Made by a program: the position numbers and the translations under genes | Notes under the pieces: model-generated | Databases searched by the model: none | The model's input: only the letters and a program-made list of their open reading frames with translations | What the model was told of the DNA's origin: nothing | Shown: positions 1 through 8,700 of the stretch, one piece after another | Layout of the letters: each line of letters opens with the position of its first letter | Numbering within the stretch: the stretch's first letter is position 1 | Assembly: GCA_002179805.1 (NCBI GenBank) | Contig: NAVB01000749.1 | Location: 1 to 20,168, forward strand | Length of the DNA stretch: 20,168 nt | Source: Acanthamoeba lenticulata | Taxonomy: Eukaryota > Discosea > Longamoebia > Acanthamoebidae | Direction of reading: 5' to 3'

Positions 1-579
1 CGGAAAGCGTACCGAGATCTGCTGGACGATGAGGTCGAGGAAGGTGTGCTCGGTGACGACCTCGATGGCCGACTTGGGGCCCACGCAGCCCATGGTGGTG
101 CCCAGGCCGCCGTTGAGCTTGAGCACGGCGAGCTTGGACAGGTAGGCGCCCTTGGCAGCCTCGGGCACGGCGGGCAGCTGGGCAAAGGGCACGATCATCT
201 CCTTGGGCGGCGAGCGGATGCGGCTCCAGTCGATGACCTTGCCGCGCTGGCTGAGGTAGGCCTCGAACACGCCCGTGAAGTCGGCCAGGTCCTTGGCCAC
301 GCCGAGGCGCTCCTGCTCGGTGAAGGGCTTGCCCGTGTCGCGGTTGATGAGCGATGGCGAAGCCTCGAGCGAGGTGACGATGTTCTGAACGGCCTGCGCA
401 ACGGCCTCGACGATGGGATCCCGCACTGCGGGCTTCTCCTTGACCTGCTCGGGGACTTCGGCCTGGTCCTGGTCGTGCTGGACCGCGGCCATCGCCCTGG
501 ACAAGTCCTTCTGAGCTTGTTGCAGCATGCCGTCAACGATGAGCGACGAGGGCAGCACGGAAGCAGTCAAAGTGGCCAT
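1..579 (-). CDS. UTP--glucose-1-phosphate uridylyltransferase (UDP-glucose pyrophosphorylase), N-terminal part
   Basis: The enzyme makes UDP-glucose and pyrophosphate from UTP and glucose-1-phosphate in the cytosol, feeding glycogen, cellulose/cyst-wall and glycoprotein synthesis. The minus-strand frame is open from ATG at 579 to the window edge (193 codons, starting MATLTASVLPSSL). After about 135 variable residues it carries the family's nucleotide-binding signature KLAVLKLNGGLGTTMGC followed by GPKSAIEV, then TEHTFLDLIVQQI. This matches eukaryotic UGPases closely. The last 12 bases (1-12) read GTACGC on the minus strand, like other donors here, so the exon probably ends at 13 and the rest lies outside the window. 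The start fits because a CA-repeat leader with stops lies just upstream. The family call is very safe; the gene is incomplete only because of the window edge. Confidence 0.93.
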   Translation of the reverse strand, partial: MATLTASVLPSSLIVDGMLQQAQKDLSRAMAAVQHDQDQAEVPEQVKEKPAVRDPIVEAVAQAVQNIVTSLEASPSLINRDTGKPFTEQERLGVAKDLADFTGVFEAYLSQRGKVIDWSRIRSPPKEMIVPFAQLPAVPEAAKGAYLSKLAVLKLNGGLGTTMGCVGPKSAIEVVTEHTFLDLIVQQISVRFP

Positions 580-582
580 GGT

Positions 583-602
583 TGTGTGTGTGTGTGTGTG
601 TG
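583..602. repeat. (TG)10 microsatellite in the UGPase 5' leader
   Basis: Ten TG units, read as (CA)10 on the coding strand, end four bases before the UGPase ATG. They lie in the 5' untranslated region or core promoter of that gene. Confidence 0.9.
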
Positions 603-839
603 ATGTGGGGCAAAGTTGGAAAGAAGTGGTGGGCGCGAGTAGCGAGGAGAGTTGACAGAAGTTGCTGTGTAGAGAAGGGCAAAAGGGAGAACGGGTTTTC
701 TCGAGTCCCGTTGGTGGTTTCTGTGTTGTGGTGCGAGTGAAGGTTGTTCTTGCTTGTCCTGCTGAGGAGTCTGATGTGGATACACTGACACTCGCGACCG
801 AGTTTAAAGCCGAGGCGGGGACGTCCGTGGCGGGTACGC

Positions 840-850
840 TTGGCGCGAAA
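840..850 (-). promoter_or_regulatory. E2F/DP-like site
   Basis: The plus strand reads TTGGCGCGAAA; the minus strand TTTCGCGCCAA is an exact match to the E2F consensus TTTSSCGC. It is about 260 nt upstream of the UGPase ATG. A match of this length can occur by chance in GC-rich DNA, so this is only a candidate. Confidence 0.35.
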
Positions 851-918
851 TTTCTTCGCTTTTGAAGTCGAAAGTGCTCCCCTTGAGGTGTTCACGCGTA
901 GAACACGATGGACAACGT

Positions 919-957
919 GAACAAACGAGTGTGATCTCACCACACCCTTGTTTGTTC
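919..957. repeat. Imperfect hairpin in the divergent promoter
   Basis: Outer arms GAACAAAC (919-926) and GTTTGTTC (950-957) are perfect reverse complements. Inner arms GTGTG (929-933) and CACAC (941-945) nest inside with a 7-nt loop. It may be a protein-binding site or an RNA hairpin if transcribed; function unknown. Confidence 0.6.
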
Positions 958-1030
958 TTTCTCGAGGTTGGTCTTGAAAATTAGGCCTCATACGAGGGTG
1001 ACGTTTGGAAAACATAAGGATGTTGGACGA

Positions 1031-1066
1031 GCACAAGGCAAGGTAATCGCACAAGGCAAGGTAATC
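1031..1066. repeat. Perfect 18-bp tandem duplication
   Basis: The unit GCACAAGGCAAGGTAATC occurs at 1031-1048 and again at 1049-1066 with no mismatch. Identity over both copies points to a recent duplication or to two copies of a binding site. Confidence 0.9.
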
Positions 1067-1407
1067 ATGCGGTGTACTGTACCGGCCAGGGCCAAACACT
1101 TTGACCTGCCAGCGGGATGTGAACCCAGCCGGTGGGCTCCTCGACCTCAACTGTCTTGACGTCCTGTCCAAGCATAGACCCACTGCAACGAAGAAAAAAG
1201 AAAACAGCATAGAAAATGAAATTACTCACGCGACAGCGGCAACGAAGACGTTGGCAGCCTCCTTAATTGACGCCAGCCGTTGGGTTGCTTCGGCTGGGTA
1301 GTGCTATCCTACCGGCGTTGTGGCGCACCGGCGAGGCAAAAGCCGTAAAATGGGTCTTGTTAAGTCTTGGCCTCTTTCTTTATATCTATCCGAGAGCGGT
1401 GTACGCG

Positions 1408-4400
1408 ATGAGTACGCCTGCAAGTATGAGCAAATTCCGAGACGAAGACACTACTACCACTTCCCGCACCGACCCAGCCCTTGCGCGCTGGTGGTGGACC
1501 GAGGACAAGGCCTGCCCTTTGCCGGAGCTGGCTGCGCTCCCGAGCGCCAACAACAAGACGCAGCGCAAGAGCACCCCATGCGGCTTCTGCCGTGGCGCTT
1601 GCATTGCCGGGCGGCACGACGCGGTCTCGTGTGAGCGCTGTTCTCGTCTGTTTCACCGGAGTTGTGTGCGACCCGCCGCCACCAGCCCAAAGGCTTTGTC
1701 CAAGAGACGTCGCCGAACGGCGGAAGACGACGACGACGCGTCAGATGATGATGATGATGACGACGACACCCACTCTGCCAGCGATGATGACGAAGAAGAC
1801 ATTCGCATGGCTGACGCCGCGTTCGTATGCGGCTTCTGTGCGCCATGCAAGGCCACAGACTCGTCCACAGCGCGGTGCGCCCTGTGCCACGAACCCCCTC
1901 AAACAGCAAGTGCGTGCTCCTCTCCCCTTCAGCCATGGTTGCCCGCTCGAGTTCAATCGATTGAAGCTCACCTGGTGGTGTAGCAGGCGAGCAGGCTCCT
2001 CTTCTCGGGCCGTTTTACTCGTCATCCTCGCCCGGCCGCGGCGTGTACGTCCACGCCCAGTGCGGAAGGTGGAGCAACCAGTTCCCTTGGCACGAGCTCG
2101 CGTCCGCGCCTTCCTGTCTCGTACGTCTTGCCCACCATGCTGCTGGATCAAAACATGGTCCAGGGCGTTGACGGCTTTCTTCCCTTTCGTCCTTCTACGC
2201 CCAGAGGTGCGCCCGGTGTGGAGGCACCAACGCGTCGCTCCGGTGCACGGGCTGCGTTCGACAGGGCGCCGACCACGGCCATGGCTCGCCGCTCGGCGTG
2301 GTCGGGCGTCTCACCAACTGCCGCCAGCGCTACCACTATGCGTGCGCCGCCGAGGCGGGCCTCATCCGCCCCGGGCTTCACCCGCACAACTTCATGTGCG
2401 ACGGTCTCCACTTTGCTCCGACGTCGAGCGCCAGCGCCGCGTCGATGCCGAGCACAAGCACAGGAAGCGACGCGGCGCCGGCCTCGCCCAGCGGCCGCAA
2501 GAGGCGGCGCGAGGCAGAGGGCGGGCCAGAGATCGAAGCCCTCGAGAAAGAGAAGGAGACGCTGCGACAGAGCCTGCTGGACAAGGAGAAGCTCTACGCC
2601 AAGGTCTACGCCGAGCGAGCCGAGCTGGTCGAGCGGCTCGACCTCATGGCAGATCGCGCACAGCAGGCGCAGGAACGGGTCGGCCGCCTCGAGCATGAAG
2701 TCGCGCGGCTCGAGCAGGCTCTCGACTCGTCCCACTCGGCTGCTGCCTCGGCCGAGGTTCGCCTCCGCACCAAGCTCGCCGCCCGGAAGGAGGCGCTCGC
2801 CCTGGCCCAGGCCGAGCTGGCCGCCGCGCGCGAACACGGCTTGCGAGGGAATGACGATGCGGAGGACGACAACGAGCGCGAGGAGCTCATCGAGGAGCTC
2901 ATCGAGGAGCTCAAGGCCAAACTGAATGAGCGTGACGAGGAACTCGCGCAGATCCGCGTGGCCAGGGCCTCCATGGAGGTCGAGCTCGACGAGGCCAAGG
3001 AGCGCGAGCAAAGGCTGCACCAGCAGCTGGAGGACTTGCGCGAGGAGCTCGAGGAGCGCGAGTGGAAGCTCGAGGAGGCTTCGCTCACGCGCGACGAGCT
3101 GCAAGAGCAGGTCGACGAGGCCGGCCAGCTGCACCAGCGCAGCCTCGAGGCGCACCGCATCGAGCTCGACGAGCTCCGCGAGCAGTGGGAAGCCCAAGTG
3201 GCCCAGCTGCGTGCCCAGAACGAGGCCCTTCGCGAACAATACGAGGAGGCCCTTCGCGCCCGGTCAGCTGGCGCTCCGCCGCAGGACGACTACCCCGAGG
3301 AGGCCAACACGACCGCCCAGCCCGCCATCGTGGAGAAGCAGGAGGAGGAGGAGGAGGAGTCGGTGGAAGAGGGCGTCGTTGTCGAAGTGGAGAGCGAAGA
3401 CGAGGATTTCCAGCATGCTGATGCTGATGCTGATGCTGATGCTGATGCTGATGCTGATGCTGATGCTGATGCTGATGCTGATGCTGATGCTGATGCTGAT
3501 GCTGATGCTGACATTGACGTCGAAGCTGAAATTGAGGTCCAAGTCGACGCCGAGACCGAAGTCGATGCAAAAGTCGAAGCTGATGCTGAGGTCGAAGTCG
3601 ACGTCGAGACCGAAGTCAATGCTGAAGCAGGAACCGAAATCAATGCTGAAGCCGAAGCCGAAGCCGAAGTCGACTCTGACGCCGCTGCTACAGCCGAAGC
3701 CGAACTCGACACCCATGCTGGGGCTGAGCCAGAGGAAGAAATGCGCGAAGAGGTCTCGCTGCACGCTTCTGTCGCTCGGCTGGTCATGGAATTCGAGGAG
3801 GAGGACGTGCCCAACGCGGAGACCGCCGACGCGGAGCTAAGGCTGCCCGGTGAGCTGGTGGCCGCCTTCCGGGCAGAGTGGGAGGCCATGCGGCAAGAGC
3901 GCAAGGCCGAGAAGAGGCGAGCCGAGGCCCTCTTCCACCGCATGGAGCTGGCTCTGCAGACCTGGTCAGCACCCGTCGGGAAGCCGCTCGAGGCCGCGGT
4001 CGATCAGGATCATACGCAAGTCGACGCTGACGAACAAGTCGCGGGCGAGGTCCAAGTCGAAGTCGCGGTCGAGAAGACCGACAGCGATCATGACGATGAG
4101 CACGGTGAGGACATTGCCCGCGCGCCAGAGCACGCCGTCGACCAGGCCAATGAGCTCGAAACGGAGGCTGCGCTGGCTGCTGCTGTCGACATCGATGCCA
4201 ATGAGTCGGATGCGCAAGAAGCCAGAGCCGAGGAGGACTGCGCTTCGGTTTGTGCGGCTGATGCTGCCTCGGGCATGCCGCTCAGCGACACGGACGAGAC
4301 CGAGGAGGAGGCGGACTGTGGCGAACAGACCGGCCTCACCGCCGCGGAAGAACCGTCTGGACCTGTCCAGCCTCCACATGTGGAGGTGGAGTCTGTGCTT

Positions 4401-5276
4401 GACACGCCGGATGTGGACACCAATTCCGCCACGGCGCTCGATGACGCTGCCGCTGCTGCTCCCGCTGCTGAAGAGTCTCTTGTGCCACTTGAGGAGGACG
4501 AGAAGGCGGAAGAGGAGGACAGCGACCAGGCCTTGCTCGAGGCCTGCGACACGGAAGAAGATCGCGAGCAGCATGAGCCTGCGGTCGCCCAGGAGGACGA
4601 GGACACTGCGGTGACGACCCCCGAGCTCGACGAGGCACCGGCGGCCCAGGAGCCACAAGACTCTGCGCCCTTGCCAGATGAAGACGATGACGAGGTGGAG
4701 GAGATCGTGGCCGCCTTCGTGGTGGTGGAGAGCCACCTCGACTCGGATGCCACTGATGTGCTCGAAGGCGAGGGCGAGGAAGGGCAACATCAGGATGACG
4801 CTGCTGGGACTCGAGCTCTCGAGGAGATCTCTCTGGCAACTGCTTGCCCGCAGCTCCGTGACATCCAGGCTGAGACGAGCGAGAGCGTCGATGACACCTG
4901 CGAGACGGAGACTGCCAAGCTGACGTCACAGGAGCCCAGCCCGCAGCCCGAGGCCACTCCCGGGGTTGCGCTACCACTCGAGAGCGAGACCGAAGTGGAG
5001 CCAGTGCCTTTGCCTGTTGGTGAGCCACCGGAGCCACGGACCGTGGACGGCTGCCCTAAACCGCACCAAGAGACGGAGGAGCAGCAGGAGCACGACAGGA
5101 GCGTCGACGCGTCTACGGAGAACAACAACACGCACCAAGAGAGCGATCCCACCAAGGGACAAAGCGAGGACACGCCGACGGCCAGCACGCCCAAGCGTGG
5201 AAACCGGAAGCGAGGAGGAAAGAAGAGGCACAACAAGCAACGGGGCGCCAATGGCAAAGGCAAGCAAGCCAACTGA
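1408..5276 (+). CDS. PHD and extended-PHD zinc-finger protein with coiled coil and long acidic tail
   Basis: Probable chromatin reader; such fingers bind histone tails. Exons: 1408-1909, 1984-2120, 2205-5276 (1236 residues). Residues 58-144 give a Cys4-His-Cys3 PHD pattern (C58/C61, C75/C78, H83/C86, C141/C144), but a poly-Asp loop of about 55 residues separates the last pair. An extended PHD follows (C157/C160, H191/C194, C215/C218, C227/C230, C252, H257/C260, C278), readable only after removing both introns, which supports them. Residues about 310-570 are a Glu/Arg/Leu coiled coil. Residues 618-649 are 16 Ala-Asp repeats, then imperfect E/V/D/A repeats and a very acidic tail. The last 30 residues are Lys/Arg/Gly-rich, possibly nuclear localisation or nucleic-acid binding. 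The start is uncertain: the frame is open to 1267 through a hydrophobic stretch, and M7 at 1426 suits the TATA-like element better. No specific orthologue is recognised. Confidence 0.82.
1910..1983 (+). other. Intron 1 of the PHD-finger gene
   Basis: 74 nt, donor GTGCGT, acceptor GTGTAG, phase 1. Removing it joins the Cys pair at 157/160 to the rest of the extended PHD. Reading through would end the protein at a TAG at 1981-1983. Confidence 0.8.
2121..2204 (+). other. Intron 2 of the PHD-finger gene
   Basis: 84 nt, donor GTACGT, pyrimidine-rich 3' end, acceptor CCCAG, phase 0. Splicing joins ...APSCL to RCARCGG..., restoring the extended PHD. Confidence 0.82.
3417..3512 (+). repeat. (GCTGAT)16 hexanucleotide repeat coding Ala-Asp
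   Basis: Sixteen in-frame copies of GCTGAT (last copy GCTGAC) encode a 32-residue Ala-Asp run. The codons are almost uniform and AT-richer than their neighbours, suggesting recent slippage. A degenerate tail of E/V/D/A codons runs to about 3700. All six frames tend to stay open here, creating false ORFs. Confidence 0.95.
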
Positions 5277-5702
5277 AGTTCAAAAACTGATACAAATTTT
5301 GCCTCGGGGTAAGCATACGACAACTTGAATAGCTCACAATAATTAGGCAATAATGAGGTTGCAGAGAAAGAAATACAGTCGTGTCGTTGTCAGCTGCTAC
5401 CATACGCTGGGGCACAGAAACCGTTGTTGGCGTTGCGCTAACACGGCCTTTCTGGTGCTATTTCCGACATACGTCGGCGTCAAAAGTGTATTTTGAGCTG
5501 TTCTGTGGCTTTCTTACGCGTAACCAAAGGCTCCCAATACGGGATCGCGATTGGGGGAGCAGCACGTGCTTAACAGTTCTCCGGGTGGTTGGGGTGCATG
5601 TGCGGAGCACGGACAGCTGGGGGAGGTAGTCAAGACAAGTTGCCCAGACCATTCGTCACAACCGAAGCCGTACAGAGCAAGGCCGCGAGAGGAGGATCCA
5701 CC
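5277..5702. promoter_or_regulatory. Intergenic region: 3' end of PHD gene and promoter of receptor gene
   Basis: 426 nt with no supported gene. There is no canonical AATAAA after the PHD stop, though AATAAT/CAATAA variants lie at about 5337-5353. Closer to the receptor, CCCAAT (5533-5538) and ATTGGG (5550-5555) form an inverted CCAAT pair, and AGCACGTGCT (5561-5570) is a palindrome holding an E-box. The receptor start has a strong context, CCACCATG. Function is inferred from position. Confidence 0.5.
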
Positions 5703-8700
5703 ATGAAGTGCTCTCAGGCCTGCTCTATTCGCTGCCAATTTGTGCTAGCGTTCTGCTTTGCGCTAGCGCTCGTTGTTCTTCCAGTTGCGGGTGCGTGAAA
5801 CCTCCGGATTGAAAATATGCTGCTTGTGATTTAATCTCATGTTGGCTCGATGCAGTGAACGCCAAGAGCACTGTCCAGCTCAAGGGTGCCGGAAGCTCAC
5901 AGTCCGGTGCCATCTATTCGGTGTGGGTCGAAGCCTACCGCTTCTTTCGCGACGTCGTCGAGTCCGTCCTTCTCTGCCCCCAACGCCTTCGTTCTTTGTC
6001 GCCGCTTCATTTTTCTATCGCTCACGGAGTGCGCCACTCCACCCGACAGAGTCACCTATGATGGCAGTGGTACCAACGGAGCTTTATCTTCGTACGAAAG
6101 AGGCACTGTGGTACGTCTGGCTCCGCCTAGCCAACGCGACCCTCACTCACGCCGGAGGTCCAATATCTACCTTCTCTTCCAGGATTTCGTGGCCACCGAG
6201 CGTGGGCTACAGTATGAGGACTACATTCAGTTCCCGCTCGCCGGCCAGGGCATCGTCATCGGCTACAACCTGCCTTCCCTCAGCTCGAGCGATCCCACGC
6301 TGGTGCGACTTCCTGTCACACGACCCAATCAACCTTTTTCTCTTTGCGCGCATGCCCTGCGGGGCTGAGCCCAAATTTGCCCTCAGCAACTTCGGACTTT
6401 TCTATTATTCTTTAATTTATTGCATAATATTCCTAGGAATATTATGTAATTTATATCGCTTCGAGGCGATGTGTTTGTCCCTGCTAGCCTACCTACCTAG
6501 AGACCAAGTGTAAGTGACAGTCTTCATGCTGATGTGGTTTGCAGATCCTGAACCGGACGGTGCTGGGGTCCATCTGGGCCGGGTCCATCACGCACTGGAA
6601 CGACACGGCCATCCAGGAGCTCAACCCCGACATCGCGGCCAAGCTGCCGGCGGTGCCGATCAAGCTGGGCTACTCGAACGACACCACCAAGGTGCTCACC
6701 TTCACCGAGGTGTTCAAGCTCACTCTCGAGAGCTTCAGCCCCGAGTTCAACGAGACCTTTCGAAGCCCATCCGTCAATCGCACCTTTGCGCTCCTCCCGC
6801 GCGCCATCGAGGGCTATGCCGTGCGCGTGGGCGGCTCGTCGGCCTCGCGCATCACGTGGCTGCAGAAGACGGCCAACAGCCTGACGTGGCTCAACTACGC
6901 CGGCGGCCTCACGGCCTCGTCGTCCAACACGGCCAACACGACCGTCAACATGGCCCGGCTGTACAACAAAGCCGGCTCGCTGGTGAGCCTCAACGTGGAC
7001 TCGCTGCACGCGGCCATGAGCGACTACCAGGAACAATACCAGAACTACAACTTCGGCATCGACATTTTGGACGCGCCGGGGCCCAACTCGTGGCCCATGG
7101 CCTACCTCACCTTCTTCGCCATGAGGCAGAACCAGACCGTCGACGACTGCTCCAACGTGGGCGAGCTCCTTGACTTTGTCGCCTGGATTCACACCAATGA
7201 CGAGTGCGTCGTTACCTTTTCCCTTTTTTCCCGCTTTGCATTGCGTCATGCTGACGTCAGCCGCGTCAAATCAATGCAGGGCCTCGGATGTGGCCGAGAC
7301 CAACCTAGTGGCGCCGCTGGACGTGAGCTTGCGAAAGCAGCTGCTGAACCTCCTCAACAACGTGCACTGCAACGACGACAAGGCCTTCACGTCGCAGATC
7401 CTGGTCGGGACCGGCGGCCAGCTGACGCTGATCAACTCGTTGGCCACCTCGTGGTCGACCAACCAGTACAAGCTCAAGTACTACCAGACGTCGGCCGAAA
7501 CCGCCGAGACGCAGCTGGCCAGCATGAGCGTCAACTTTGGCATTCCGGCCAGCGTCGACGTCACCGACCTGCTCGACACCGTGCCCGACGCCACCGTCTT
7601 CCCGCTGGCCGCGCTGCCGCTCGTCCCGGCCTACAGCATGACCGAGCTCAACGCCACCAACGTTCTCGTGCTCAACGCCGAGATCATCGCCCTGATCCTG
7701 ACCGACAACATCACTATCTGGAGTGATCCACGCATCCAGGCTATCAACCAAGACGTGGCATCCCTCCTCCCGGCGAAGCGCATCAATTTCGTCTTCGAGA
7801 ACGTGACCAACATTATGGAGACCGTCAACGCCTGGCTCGAAGTTACCGTCTCCTGGTGGAAATCGGCTGCCGTATGTCCTTTCTTCTTTCTTTCTTTCTC
7901 TTCTCTCTTTTTCTCTTTCAAGCTTTTTCATATGTATTTACGAAATGTTTTGAAATTTGTAGGCTGCTGCTGGTGGTGCGCCCTGGCAAATGCTGAATGC
8001 GACATACGCGACGGACGAGGACGACTTCATCAGCAAATTGACGACGGCGTACTCGCTCGGCTTCGGGCCGCTCTATGACATTCGTCAGGTGCCCACGGCG
8101 ACGCCTCCCCCCCCCCGACCCTGAACGCCGCACCTAACGGGGGACATGGTCGGGTCTTGCACAGGCGCGGACCTTGGGCGTGGCGTCGCTGTACAACCGA
8201 GCCGACAACATCGTCGAACCATCGCTGACCGCCCTGCGGAGCGCCGTCAACGACTACTCGGCTGCCGCCGACTTCAGCAATGCCGCCGCCAATTCCTCCG
8301 ACGCCCACACCCAGATTTCGCGGGCCGTCAGCGACTCGCCGTCGTCCTCCTTCCTCACCCCGACTTCGCTCATCGACGGTGCGTTTTCCTCCTCTGTCGA
8401 GGAGCCTAACGGGGCTGCTGACGTCATCTGATTGTCGACAATCAGGTGAGGGCGAGGCCAGCTGGCCGCTGGCTACGTTCGCCTCGATTGTGTACCGGCG
8501 GAACAACCTGATGGACTGCGACGATGCGGTGGCCATGTTCGACTTTTTCCGCTGGACTCAGCTCAACAACGACGCCAAGACCATCGCCAACAAGCACGAC
8601 CGCCCTCTTGAGCGTCCCCTGACGGTGCCCCCGAACTAACTCTCGGCCCTGCTCCTCTTTTCATGTTGCGTGCAGGCAAGGCTTCGTGCTCGCGACCGAG

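Larger units (their letters stand above)
580..1407. promoter_or_regulatory. Divergent intergenic region between UGPase and the PHD-finger gene
   Basis: About 830 nt with no convincing coding region, serving as the shared upstream region of a minus-strand and a plus-strand gene. It holds the (TG)10 tract, an E2F-like site at 840-850, an imperfect hairpin at 919-957 and an 18-bp tandem duplication at 1031-1066. A TTTATAT element lies at about 1379-1385, 23 nt before the ATG of the plus-strand gene. Open frames here on both strands lack conserved motifs and have poor codon composition. The regulatory role is inferred from position only. Confidence 0.55.

Noticed and set aside
533..1210. 225-codon minus-strand frame across the UGPase leader
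   Set aside because: Out of frame with the UGPase start, translates the CA repeat as Thr-His, and is low-complexity further upstream.
1267..1407. N-terminal extension of the PHD protein with a hydrophobic stretch
   Set aside because: Open in frame but unlike the rest of the protein; a TATA-like element lies inside it, so it is more likely promoter or leader. Not fully excluded.
1481..2698. 405-codon plus-strand frame overlapping the PHD exons
   Set aside because: Arg/Pro-rich alternative frame without motifs; it crosses both introns of the real gene.
2148..3239. 363-codon minus-strand open frame opposite the PHD/coiled-coil gene
   Set aside because: It is Leu/Glu/Arg-rich because it mirrors the GAG/CTC codons of the coiled coil; it has no domain pattern, and the plus strand shows the zinc-finger motifs.
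3264..3943. Minus-strand frames made of Ser/Ala or Ile/Ser or His/Gln repeats
   Set aside because: Produced by reading the GCTGAT repeat in other frames.
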